NCBI RefSeq assembly: GCF_000744885.1 | Contig: NZ_JQMV01000003.1 | Location: 1,674,001-1,738,000 of the forward strand | Length of the DNA: 64,000 nucleotides | Source: Thermus amyloliquefaciens | GTDB taxonomy: Bacteria > Deinococcota > Deinococci > Deinococcales > Thermaceae | Reading direction: 5' to 3' | In this document: piece after piece, positions 9,961 to 19,950 of the stretch | Position numbering within the stretch: position 1 is the first letter of the stretch | How the letters are laid out: each line of letters opens with the position of its first letter | Program-made: the position numbers and the translations under genes | The notes under the pieces: model-generated | Told to the model about the DNA's origin: nothing | Databases searched by the model: none | Seen by the model: the letters and a program-made list of their open reading frames with translations, nothing else

Positions 9961-10334
9961 CTCTCCTCCTGCCTCGGGGTGCAAACTTGCTGCCAGTCAT
10001 AGGCAGTGCACACAAAGGCTGTTAATGCACAGACCGCCTTTCCCCTGGGATCTGTGGTCCAATAAACACATGTCGCAGCAAAGGCTGCGCAAACCCATCG
10101 CCACACGCAATTGTTGACCGTTATAGTCTCACACCTTGTAAAGCAATTATAGCTCCCGCATACCGCTGAGCCACCATTGCCGGGGTCCAAGCACTGGTTC
10201 TCTAGAGGTTTCACCATCTCATTGCCCGGCAATGGGCAAGAAGGCCCTTCTTGAGGGAAGGGCATGGCCTGAGCCATGGCCACCGGCAAACCCAAGACCA
10301 TAAACACAAGCCCTCCTAGCGTGGCCAGCTTCAT
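9936..10334 (-). CDS. Cys-rich secreted protein A
   Basis: Unrecognised 132-residue protein: signal peptide (KLATLGGLVFMVLGLPVAMAQA), the segment MPFPQEGPSCPLPGNEMVK shared exactly with protein B, then a domain with eleven cysteines. Its outer spacing, C-x3-C-x7-C near the start and C-x7-C-x3-C at the end, mirrors that of protein B. The ATG at 10334 is chosen because a GGGGTGGAGGTGG ribosome site and a signal peptide follow. The frame is open further upstream through a poly-lysine stretch encoded by the CTT repeat, but that would bury the signal peptide. Low local GC suggests transfer. Confidence 0.72.
   Translation of the reverse strand: MKLATLGGLVFMVLGLPVAMAQAMPFPQEGPSCPLPGNEMVKPLENQCLDPGNGGSAVCGSYNCFTRCETITVNNCVWRWVCAAFAATCVYWTTDPRGKAVCALTAFVCTAYDWQQVCTPRQEERCQTYCVR
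10206..10320. repeat. 115-bp direct repeat, copy 2
   Basis: Identical to 9051-9165, encoding the signal peptide and conserved segment of Cys-rich protein A. Confidence 0.9.
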
Positions 10335-10352
10335 TGTACCACCTCCACCCCT

Positions 10353-10393
10353 AAGATAGGACTTCTTCTTCTTCTTCTTCTTCTTCTTGTCAA
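10353..10393 (-). promoter_or_regulatory. Possible repeat-tuned promoter with a nine-unit CTT tract
   Basis: On the minus strand a perfect TTGACA (10393-10388) runs straight into nine AAG units (10362-10388) and then TCC and TATCTT (10358-10353), just before the shared leader. The spacer is 29 bases with nine units and would be an ideal 17 with five. Repeat number could therefore switch expression of Cys-rich protein A. The promoter assignment is inference. Confidence 0.4.
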
Positions 10394-10436
10394 GACCCCA
10401 GAAAGCTCCTGGTATTCTGGGGGCGGTGTAGGACGT

Positions 10437-11315
10437 ATGGATCACCCAACCCGCCTCTATGTCCCCGCCACCCTGGCCAACCTGGGCTCGGGGTTTGACG
10501 CCTTAGGGGTGGCCCTGGACCTCTACCTGGAGGTGGAGGCCGAGCCCGCAAGGGAGGACGCTTTTTTCTACGAGGGCGAGGACCACGTGGAGGGGACGGA
10601 CAACCTCATCCACCAGGGCTACCGGGCGGGAATGGAGGCCTTGGGCCTCCGCCCTGAACCCCTCCTCATCCGCGCCTTCAACCCCATCCCCCTGGCCAGG
10701 GGGATGGGAAGCTCTTCCGCCGCGCTGGTGGCCGGGGTGGCTTTGGCGGACCGGTACTCGGGGGGAAGGCTGGGACGGGAAGGGGTTTTCCAGGTAGCCG
10801 CCAGCCTGGAGGGCCACCCCGACAACGTGGCCCCGGCGGTCTATGGGGGGTTTGTGGCCGCCCTGGCCGACCCCCCCCTGGCCATCCCCCTTCCCAGGCC
10901 CCAAGGGGTCTACTTTGTCCTGGCCATACCCCCCTATGAGGTGCCCACCCCTTCGGCCCGGGCGGCCCTGCCGGAACAGGTCCCCTTACGGGATGCCGTC
11001 TTCAACCTGGCCCGCAGTGCCCTTTGGCCTGCCGCCCTCTACTCGGGTAGGCTCGAGGCCCTCCGGGAGGCCTGCCGCGACCGCCTGCACCAGCCCTACC
11101 GCGCCCACTTGATGCCGGGGGCGCTGGAGGCCCTCGAGGCCGCCCTGGAGGCGGGGGCCCTGGCTGCCTTCGTGGGGGGAGCGGGTCCCACCGTGGCCGC
11201 CCTGGCCTGGGAGGATAGCCTGGAAAAGGTGGCCAAGGCCTTAGAGGGCTACCGGGGGGAGGGGCGTACCTTAATCTTGGGTATAGGGGAGGGATACTTC
11301 TGGAAGGAAACCTGA
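10437..11315 (+). CDS. thrB: Homoserine kinase
   Basis: GHMP-family kinase phosphorylating L-homoserine for threonine synthesis. The 292-residue product starts RLYVPATLANLGSGFDALG, contains the GHMP motif PLARGMGSSSAALVAG near residue 90, and has EGHPDNVAPAVYGG. The C-terminal FVGGAGPTVAAL motif is also typical. Length is normal. A TATTCT box lies 18 bases upstream of the ATG. The 3' end overlaps the reading frame of the next gene, so they are probably co-transcribed. Confidence 0.94.
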   Translation: MDHPTRLYVPATLANLGSGFDALGVALDLYLEVEAEPAREDAFFYEGEDHVEGTDNLIHQGYRAGMEALGLRPEPLLIRAFNPIPLARGMGSSSAALVAGVALADRYSGGRLGREGVFQVAASLEGHPDNVAPAVYGGFVAALADPPLAIPLPRPQGVYFVLAIPPYEVPTPSARAALPEQVPLRDAVFNLARSALWPAALYSGRLEALREACRDRLHQPYRAHLMPGALEALEAALEAGALAAFVGGAGPTVAALAWEDSLEKVAKALEGYRGEGRTLILGIGEGYFWKET

Positions 11316-12037
11316 ACGCCATCCCCCTGGTGGAGCTTCTGGAACTGATCCACGGCCACCGGCGTTCCGGGGTCTTGGAACTCTCCGTGGGTTACCTGCC
11401 CCTCTCCTTGCGCTTCAGCGGGGGGGAGGTGGTGGGGGCGGCCATTCTGGACTGGGAGGGCCTCGAGGCCCTCTTCAGCTTCCCCCTGCACCCCCAGGAA
11501 GGGGTTTTCCGCTTCGGCGTAACCCCGCCCACCGCAGAGCCACCCCTGATGCCCTTCTCCGCCCTTTTGGGGGAGTGGGCCCGGGTCAACGACGAGTGGG
11601 ACCGGTTCCGCACCCTGGTGGACTCCCCAAGCCGGGTCCTGGAGGCCATCCGCCCCAAACCCCCCTACGAGGTCTTCCAAGGGGGCAAGAGCGTACGGGC
11701 CGCCGCCAAGGCCTGGGGCGTGCCCCTCCTCATCGCCATGGAAAGGGCCTACATGGGGGTGAGGGAGGGGGACCTCTACCCCTTGCGCCGCTACGCCTGG
11801 TACGCCCTGCGGATCAAGTACCAAGGGAAAAGAAGCAAGACCCTGGAGGAGTTCGGTCAGCTCCAGGCCCTCCTAGACGGCACCCGCAACCTGGGGGAGG
11901 TGATCGCCTCAGGGGTCCCCCTCGGCCTGGTGCGCCGCTACCTGGTGCAGGCCCTGGCCTCGGGGGAACTTGCCCCCCCGGGCCGGGGCTGGCTCCTGAG
12001 GGACCTCACCTGGGAGATGGAAAAAGAAAAGGCCTAG
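11294..12037 (+). CDS. DUF4388 domain protein with an unusual start
   Basis: The N-terminal third reads LEGNLNAIPLVELLELIHGHRRSGVLEL, a clear DUF4388 domain of unknown function that is often linked to regulators. The rest is helical, without motifs I recognise (about 247 residues in all). The domain begins upstream of the first ATG/GTG/TTG (GTG at 11330). Homology requires a start at ATA 11294 or CTG 11300. ATA lies 6 bases after TATAGG, and GGGGAGGG sits just ahead of the CTG. It overlaps thrB by 22 bases. The start is uncertain; the gene is solid. Confidence 0.78.
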   Translation: MLLEGNLNAIPLVELLELIHGHRRSGVLELSVGYLPLSLRFSGGEVVGAAILDWEGLEALFSFPLHPQEGVFRFGVTPPTAEPPLMPFSALLGEWARVNDEWDRFRTLVDSPSRVLEAIRPKPPYEVFQGGKSVRAAAKAWGVPLLIAMERAYMGVREGDLYPLRRYAWYALRIKYQGKRSKTLEEFGQLQALLDGTRNLGEVIASGVPLGLVRRYLVQALASGELAPPGRGWLLRDLTWEMEKEKA

Positions 12038-12053
12038 GGGCTTCCCCTAGGCC
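12031..12053 (+). terminator. Hairpin at the end of the DUF4388 gene
   Basis: A 10-bp perfect stem, GGCCTAGGGG / CCCCTAGGCC with a 3-base loop, includes the TAG stop codon. No T run follows, so it is either a weak terminator or an mRNA-stabilising hairpin. Confidence 0.5.
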
Positions 12054-12154
12054 TAAGGGCCCCCTTGGCCTGCGCCCCGGCGGGGGCCCTGCCAGGGGGA
12101 AAAGCCCCATCTTGCGGCAACCCCCATGCCCGGGCACCGCCATGGGCCGAAGGC

Positions 12155-12238
12155 TTACTTCTTTTTGCGCGGACGGTATTTGCCGTAGGTGCCCCGCCAG
12201 ATCTTGCCCCTACGGGTGCGACGGTCGCCCTTGCCCAT
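12155..12238 (-). CDS. 30S ribosomal protein Thx
   Basis: A 27-residue basic peptide, [11 protein letters not shown] then [16 protein letters not shown], which is the Thx (bTHX) protein that sits in the head of the Thermus 30S subunit. The start is fixed by a GGAGGGGGAGG ribosome site. It follows the S20 stop by 10 bases, so both are read from one transcript. It is too short for routine gene finders. Confidence 0.96.
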
Positions 12239-12248
12239 CCTCCCCCTC

Positions 12249-12542
12249 CTAGGCGCTCACCGCGGAAAGGTACTTCTGCACCTTGCGCATCAGGCGCGAC
12301 TTCCTGCGGGCGGCGGCGTTCTTGTGCAGGGTGGACCCCTTGGCCGCCTTATCGATGAGGCTTTGCGCCATGCGCATGATCTTCAAGGCCTCCTCGGCCT
12401 TGCCCTCCTGGGCCAACTGGACCGCCTTCTTGCTCAGGGTCTTGATGGCCGACTTCTTGGCCTTGTTGCGAAGCCGGCGCTTCAAAGACTGCCGGTGCCG
12501 CTTGAGAGCGGAAAGGTTCTTCTTGGGCTTCTTCTGCGCCAT
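12249..12542 (-). CDS. rpsT: 30S ribosomal protein S20
   Basis: Primary 16S rRNA-binding protein of the 30S body. The 97-residue product is very basic and starts [18 protein letters not shown], with the typical [12 protein letters not shown] and [17 protein letters not shown] stretches. GGGGAG precedes the ATG. Downstream is the Thx gene in the same operon. In other bacteria S20 limits its own translation; the leader here has a short hairpin, but I cannot show regulation. Confidence 0.96.
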
Positions 12543-12555
12543 CGTTCTCCCCTCG

Positions 12556-12610
12556 TGCCCCCTAGGGGCAGACCAGGCCTAAGTGTAGCACACCCCGCCC
12601 TAAGGGGCAA
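12556..12610 (-). promoter_or_regulatory. rpsT promoter and leader hairpin
   Basis: On the minus strand a TTGCCC -35 (12610-12605) and a TACACT -10 (12587-12582) lie 17 bases apart. The transcribed leader holds a TGCCCC / GGGGCA inverted repeat (12556-12570) before the ribosome site. Confidence 0.55.
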
Positions 12611-12954
12611 ACTTGGTGGCCACCCAGTCGTAGCGCACCTGGCCCTTGGCCCCCTGAAGCCTAAAGCGGAGGAGGTACTCCCCTGCGTCCACGGGGAAGC
12701 GCACCTCTTCTTGGAAGCTACCCCTGTACACCCGCTCCCCCACGGACCGGCCCTCCTTGAGGAGGGACACGGAGAGCTCGCCTTCCTGCAAGCTTCCCGT
12801 CACCTTGACCTTCACCGCATCGTGGAGGCCACTGACCCGGAGGGCATACCGGGCCTCGCCCGTGTAGTTCCAGTAGAAGACCGGGAGGAAGGGGGGGTAG
12901 CCCACCGCCAGGCCGTAGCGCTCCGCATACCAGTAAAGCCCCAAGGCCAAAAGG

Positions 12955-15461
<2,507 letters not shown>

Positions 15462-15464
<3 letters not shown>

Positions 15465-15539
15465 GCGCCCTTGCCTGGAGGTTGCCGCAATAGGCGGGGA
15501 AGAAGGGCAATGCCCAAGGTCTTTCTGGGGCCCCCCTTA
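15462..15539 (-). repeat. Dispersed stop-codon-associated repeat, copy 4
   Basis: 78 bp filling the whole gap between convergent tyrS and the Rieske gene. The left end TAAGCGCC includes the tyrS stop, and the right end CCCCCCTTA includes the Rieske stop in reverse complement. The core CCCCAGAAAG, TTGGGCAT, GCCCTTCTTCCCC and TTGCGGCAACCTCC reads on the minus strand. Confidence 0.75.
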
Positions 15540-16090
15540 AGAACCCTCCATGGGCCTAAGGGGTACCTCGTGCCCGGTGGCGAAGAGGGTATCCCCCTCC
15601 GCCTCGAGGCGGAGCCGGGGCAAGGGGTAGCGGGGAGGCCCATAGATGGCCTTGCCCGCCAGGAGAGGGTCAAAGGCCCCAAAGTGGCAGGGGCATCCCA
15701 AAAAGGGCCTCTCGTGGCGGAAGTTGTAGAGGATGGAGGCCGCCTCGGGGTCGGGCACGTAGTTCACGGTGCACCCCTGGTGGGTGCAGATGCGGCTTAA
15801 GGCGAGGTAGTGCTCCTCCCCCAGGGAGAGCCCCCCGAGGACGGGCTCGGGAAGGCGGAGGAGGAAGGCCTTTAGGGGCCCAAGGGGCAGGGGGTATTCA
15901 AAGGGCTTCCCCTGCCAAACCCCAAGCTCCCCCCGCCGGGCCACCGCCACCTTGGGCCCCTCCTTCCAGGTGGGCTCCCCCGCCCCGGGTCTGGAGCGGA
16001 AGCGGAGGTTGTAGGTGCGCACCCCAAACCAAGCGAAAAACCCCCGGCCACGGCCACGGGAACGTAGAAGAAGAGGTCGCGCCGCCTCAT
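15537..16090 (-). pseudogene. Rieske [2Fe-2S] protein, frameshifted near its start
   Basis: Membrane-anchored iron-sulfur electron carrier. The cluster-binding boxes CTHQGC and CPCHFGAFD are both intact, with the Pro-rich GPPRYPLP loop after them. The N-terminal anchor MRRRDLFFYVPVAVAGG is in another frame: one more base in the GGGGGTTTTT stretch near 16040 joins it to FFAWFGVRTYNLRF. It is therefore a single-base deletion or a homopolymer error, and the protein would be about 184 residues. Position at the end of the ccm operon, overlapping the TPR-cytochrome gene, suggests a part in cytochrome assembly or electron transfer. Confidence 0.82.
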
Positions 16091-17061
16091 AAGCCCGATA
16101 GGTAGTCCAGAAGGGCCTTAAGCTCCCCCTCGGCCAAGGGCACCGCCGGCATCTGGCCCCGGCCCTTGAGCACGATCTCCCGCACCGCCTCCGGGGCCTT
16201 TACGATGGGGTTTCCTTTCAGCCTGGGCCCAACCCCCCCCTGGGCCTCCGCCCCGTGGCAGGCGGCGCAACGCGCCTGGTACACGCTCTTCCCATCCTTC
16301 CCCCCTTGGGCCCGGGCCATGGCGATGAGGCCCTCCACCCTTTCCCTGGCCTCCCCGCCCACCTCCAGGTACTTCTCCCAGGCGGCGATGGCCTCCTCTG
16401 TCTGGCCCTTTTGGAAGTAGAGGTTCCCGAGGAAAAGCCAGCCCTCCGCCGCCTTGGGGTCGGCGTGCTGGGCAATCTGGAGGAACATCTCCGCCTCCTC
16501 CAGCCGCCCCCCCATGAAAAGGAGAATCCCCACCCGGCGCACCGCCTCCACGTTCCTGGGGTCCTTCCTCAAGACCTCCAGGTAGGCCTCCGCCGCCTGG
16601 TCAAAAGCCTGTAGCTCATAGGCCCGCCTTCCCCAGGCCAGGAGGTCCGCCACCTCCCCCGTGCGCTTGGCCTTGTCCTGCAGGGCCTTGAGCTCCCGGG
16701 CCTCGGCCCGTTGCGTGACCGTGGTCTCCCCGGGAAGCCTGGGCAGGGTGTAGCGCCAAAGCCCTACCCCCAGGAGGACCACCACCCCCAGGGCCAGGGC
16801 CACGGGCCAAGGGTTGAAGGGGCGGGGCGCTGGCGGCCGCCAGCCCTCCAGGGCCCGCTCCAGCTCCACCATCCGGGCCAGGGCCAGCTTCTTCTCCTCC
16901 CCTTCCAGGTTCTGCACCTCTTCTTTCAGGACCTCCAGCTCCCTTAAAAGCTCCTCCCGCCTGGGAGGCTCGGGGAAGGGTTCCCTGGGTCCGCGAAGAG
17001 GCCTCAGGGCCAGGTACAGGCCGAGGAAAAAGAGGACCAGAAAGATCAGGGTAGCCATCAT
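16087..17061 (-). CDS. TPR (CcmI-like) protein fused to a cytochrome c domain
   Basis: The 324-residue protein opens with a membrane segment (LIFLVLFFLGLYLAL), a coiled-coil rich in Glu and Lys, and a second membrane segment (PVALALGVVVLLGVGLW). TPR repeats follow (AFDQAAEAYLEVLRKDP, GRLEEAEMFLQIAQHADP, GQTEEAIAAWEKYLEV). It ends in a class I cytochrome c domain with CAACH near residue 247 and a GQMP Met ligand. The first part matches CcmI/CycH, the apocytochrome chaperone; a heme domain there is unusual. It overlaps ccmH as ATGA. Confidence 0.85.
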   Translation of the reverse strand: MMATLIFLVLFFLGLYLALRPLRGPREPFPEPPRREELLRELEVLKEEVQNLEGEEKKLALARMVELERALEGWRPPAPRPFNPWPVALALGVVVLLGVGLWRYTLPRLPGETTVTQRAEARELKALQDKAKRTGEVADLLAWGRRAYELQAFDQAAEAYLEVLRKDPRNVEAVRRVGILLFMGGRLEEAEMFLQIAQHADPKAAEGWLFLGNLYFQKGQTEEAIAAWEKYLEVGGEARERVEGLIAMARAQGGKDGKSVYQARCAACHGAEAQGGVGPRLKGNPIVKAPEAVREIVLKGRGQMPAVPLAEGELKALLDYLSGL

Positions 17062-17489
17062 GCGGGGGGCTCCTTTAAACGGCGTTCCGCCTCCTCCAAA
17101 AGCTCAGGCGGCAGGGGTTTCTTGGGCCGGAAGTAGGCGAACAGGCCCATGCCCAAAAGGGCCAGACCCAAAACCGGCAGCACCCAGACCCAAAGGGTCA
17201 CCCCGCGCTTAGGGGGTTCGTAGAGGATCCACTCCCCGTACCGGTCCACGAAGAAGGCCTTGATCTCGTCCTTGGTTTTGCCCTCCTGGAGCATCTCGGC
17301 GATGATGCGCCGCATCTCCACCGCCACCCCGGAGTTGGACTCCGCCGCCGACTCCCCCTGGCACACGGGACAGCGAAGCTCCCGGGCGATGGCGAAGACC
17401 TCAGGAGGGAGGTCCGGGGGCGGGGAGGCGGGGCCTTCCTGGGCCCAGACCCCCAGGGCCAGGAAGAAGACCAGCAGCCAAGCCCTCAC
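17058..17489 (-). CDS. ccmH: Cytochrome c maturation protein CcmH
   Basis: Thiol oxidoreductase that handles apocytochrome cysteines for heme attachment. The 143-residue protein has a signal peptide (WLLVFFLALGVWAQ), the RCPVCQ active-site motif near residue 38 with GESAAESNS after it, and a C-terminal anchor (LWVWVLPVLGLALLGMGLFAYF). A KTKDEIKAFFVDRYGEWILYEPP stretch between is typical of the family. The GTG start overlaps the ccmG stop as GTGA. Confidence 0.94.
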   Translation of the reverse strand: MRAWLLVFFLALGVWAQEGPASPPPDLPPEVFAIARELRCPVCQGESAAESNSGVAVEMRRIIAEMLQEGKTKDEIKAFFVDRYGEWILYEPPKRGVTLWVWVLPVLGLALLGMGLFAYFRPKKPLPPELLEEAERRLKEPPA

Positions 17490-18022
17490 GGCAACACCTC
17501 CTTCAGGTACTTCTCCAAGCTTTCCTGGTCAATGGCCCCCGCGTGGCGGAGCAAAACCCGGCCCTCCCGATCGATGAGGAAGGTTTCTGGAACCCCGTAC
17601 ATCCCGTAGTCCACCCCCACCCGGCCCCGGGGGTCAAAGACCTGGGGAAAGGTGAGGCCAAACTGCTCTATGAAGCGCAGGGCATCCCCCTCCTTGTCCT
17701 GGGTGTTGATGCCCACAAACAGCACCTGGTCCTTATACCGGCGCCAGGTGGCCTCGAGGACCGGGGCCTCCTCGTAGCAGGCGGGGTAGCACCAGCTGGC
17801 CCAGAAGTTGAGGAGGATGGGGCGCTGGCCCAGGTGGTCGGCGAGGCGCAGGGTCTCCCCCCACGCCTCCCGGTAGGGGGGGAGGAGGGGAAGGGTAAAG
17901 TCGGGGGCCGGTCGGCGCTCCTTGGCCAAGACCGAGGGCAGCTCCTTGGGGTTGCGCTGCATCCCCCAGTAGAAAAGCCCTCCCAGGGCCAGGACCACCA
18001 GGACCCAGAGCCAGCCCCTCAT
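17486..18022 (-). CDS. ccmG: Thiol:disulfide protein CcmG/DsbE-like
   Basis: Membrane-tethered thioredoxin-fold protein that keeps apocytochrome c reduced outside the membrane. The 178-residue product has one N-terminal anchor (WVLVVLALGGLFYWG), a PAPDFTLPLL start of the fold, and the active-site region LNFWASWCYPACYEEAP. The cis-proline loop YGVPETFLID is present. Here the two cysteines are separated by three residues (C-Y-P-A-C) rather than the usual two. It overlaps ccmF as ATGA. Confidence 0.92.
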   Translation of the reverse strand: MRGWLWVLVVLALGGLFYWGMQRNPKELPSVLAKERRPAPDFTLPLLPPYREAWGETLRLADHLGQRPILLNFWASWCYPACYEEAPVLEATWRRYKDQVLFVGINTQDKEGDALRFIEQFGLTFPQVFDPRGRVGVDYGMYGVPETFLIDREGRVLLRHAGAIDQESLEKYLKEVLP

Positions 18023-19950
18023 GCCGGGCTCACCCCCTTGAGCTCCTCAGGCCTCCCCGCGGGCCAGAGGATGTACAGGGTGGCCAAGGCCAAAAGCCCC
18101 CCGGCCACCCACATCCAGAAGACCAGGGGGGTGACGATGAGCCGGACGGAGGCCCACCCCCCCTTCTCCCGGTCAAAGTCCATGAGGAGGAAGTAGTAGT
18201 CGTTGCCGGGGGTGTAGAGGACCTTGGGGGCGGGCAGGGGGGCGTTCATCTGGGGGTAGAAGTGGAGCCTGGGGCGCACCTCCCCGAAGCGGTCGGTGCG
18301 CAAAAGGGCCTCCACGGCAAAGCGCCGCCCCTCGTCCAAGGCCCGCACCCCCAGGAACTCCATGCGCACCCCACCCGCCTCCCAGGCCTGGCCCCGGTAG
18401 AGGGTCTTTTCCGCCTCGAGGCGGTAGGCCTGGCTGAAGGCGATGCCCAGGCCCATAAGGGCCACGGCGAAGTGCGCCAAAAGGCTTCCCACCCGGCGGC
18501 GGTTCCCCAAGAACCCCCAAGGGGAAAGCCCGGCCCTAAGGCGGGCCAGCACCCCCTCCCGCACCAGAAGGAAGATGGCGGCGGTGTTGTAAAGGAAAAG
18601 CCCCAGGGCCAAGGAAGCCCCCACGGTATAGCCCCGAAGAAGCCCAAGCAGGGTACCCACCAGCAAGACCGCCAGCAGGAGGTACAGGTTGCGGAAGACC
18701 TCCGCCCTAGGCCTCCGCCAGGGCAGGATGGGCCCCACCCCCATGAGGAGGAGGATCCCCACCCCGAGGGGCGCGGAAACCTGGTTAAAGAAGGGGGCCC
18801 CCACGCTCACCTTAGCCCCGGTGAAGGCCTCGGCCAGCAAGGGGTAAAAGGTGCCCAGCACCACCACCAAGGCCCAGCCGGCGAAGAAGAAGGCCCCAAG
18901 GAGCAAAGCCCCCTCCCGGGAAAGGAGCCGGAAGGCCACAGGGTCCCGCACCTCCCGGCTGACCCGGGAGAGGAGGCCCAAGCCCAAGCCGGTGGCGAGG
19001 AGGAAGAAGCCCAAGAAGGCCGGCCCCACCGGCCCCTCGGCGAAGGCGTGCACCGACTGGATCACCCCGCTCCGGGTGAGGAAGGTGCCGAGCACCGTGG
19101 CGGCGAAGGCCAGGGTGACGAAGGCGAAGTTCCAGGCCTTAAAGGCCCCCCGGGCCTCCTGGACGATGGCGGTGTGCAAGAAGGCGGTGGCCAAGAGCCA
19201 GGGGATGAAGCTGGCGTTCTCCACCGGGTCCCAGGCCCAGTACCCGCCCCAGCCCAAAACCTCGTAGCTCCACCACATCCCCGCCACCTTCCCAGCGGTG
19301 AGGAAGCCCCAGGCGATGAGGGTCCACCACCGGGTCTCCCCCACCCAGGTCTGGTAGCGCCGCACCGCCATGGCCGCCACCGCGTAGGCGAAGGGGACGC
19401 TTAAGCCCACGAAACCCAGATACATGAGCACGGGGTGGACGGCCATCATCCAGTGGTTCTGCAAAAGCGGGTTCGGCCCGGCGCCGTCCATGGGGGGGTT
19501 GGGCAGGGTCTCAAAGGGGCTGGCGATGGTGGCCATGACCCCGAAGAAGAAGACCTGGACGCCAAAGAGCACCGCCAGCACCAGGGAGGCCCGCCAAGGA
19601 TCTAAGGCCCTGCGGCTGGCCAGCAGGGTGTAGAGGGTCTGCAGGAGACCCCAGAGGAGGATGCTCCCCTCGAGGGCCGCCCAGGGGGTCACCAGGGTGA
19701 CCCAAAGGGGGTCTTGGGTGGAGTGGTTCCGGGCCACATAGGCCAGGCTGAAGTCGTGGGTGAGAAGGGCCCATTCCAGGGCCAAAAAGGCCACCAGGGC
19801 CGCCAAGAAGGCGGGCAGGACCAAGGCCTTGGCCCCCTTGAGGAAGCGCCCATCCCCTTGGGAATAGGCAAGGAGGGCCAGGGCCAGGCCCAGCAGGCTA
19901 AAGGCCAGGGCCAGGCTGACGCCCAGGTTGCCCAGAAGGGCCGGGGTCAT
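18019..19950 (-). CDS. ccmF: Heme lyase subunit CcmF
   Basis: Large integral membrane protein that ligates heme to apocytochrome c. The 643-residue product has many membrane segments. It carries the WWD heme-handling domain WGGYWAWDPVENASFIPWL, the preceding MWWSYEVLG, conserved histidines in NHSTQDPLWV, and the FLTRSGVIQSVHAF loop. A periplasmic C-terminal domain ends the protein. It overlaps both ccmE and ccmG by four bases. Confidence 0.96.
   Translation of the reverse strand: MTPALLGNLGVSLALAFSLLGLALALLAYSQGDGRFLKGAKALVLPAFLAALVAFLALEWALLTHDFSLAYVARNHSTQDPLWVTLVTPWAALEGSILLWGLLQTLYTLLASRRALDPWRASLVLAVLFGVQVFFFGVMATIASPFETLPNPPMDGAGPNPLLQNHWMMAVHPVLMYLGFVGLSVPFAYAVAAMAVRRYQTWVGETRWWTLIAWGFLTAGKVAGMWWSYEVLGWGGYWAWDPVENASFIPWLLATAFLHTAIVQEARGAFKAWNFAFVTLAFAATVLGTFLTRSGVIQSVHAFAEGPVGPAFLGFFLLATGLGLGLLSRVSREVRDPVAFRLLSREGALLLGAFFFAGWALVVVLGTFYPLLAEAFTGAKVSVGAPFFNQVSAPLGVGILLLMGVGPILPWRRPRAEVFRNLYLLLAVLLVGTLLGLLRGYTVGASLALGLFLYNTAAIFLLVREGVLARLRAGLSPWGFLGNRRRVGSLLAHFAVALMGLGIAFSQAYRLEAEKTLYRGQAWEAGGVRMEFLGVRALDEGRRFAVEALLRTDRFGEVRPRLHFYPQMNAPLPAPKVLYTPGNDYYFLLMDFDREKGGWASVRLIVTPLVFWMWVAGGLLALATLYILWPAGRPEELKGVSPA

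Noticed and set aside
9642-10388. CTT tracts as a possible CRISPR or tandem array
   Set aside because: They are simple trinucleotide repeats with no spacers and no cas genes. No CRISPR array was seen anywhere in the window.
10335-10445. N-terminal extension of Cys-rich protein A through nine lysines encoded by the CTT repeat
   Set aside because: A strong ribosome site and a signal peptide begin at 10334, and the same leader precedes another gene. The extension would bury the signal peptide.
12095-12150. Possible repeat fragment (TTGCGGCAACCCCCATG) before the Thx gene
   Set aside because: Only one short block matches the family and neither end is recognisable.
18262-19404. Long open frame opposite ccmF (and similar ones opposite soxA/soxX, soxB, pyrG and der)
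   Set aside because: Long antisense frames are expected in very GC-rich coding DNA. They are Gly/His/Pro-rich and lack domains.
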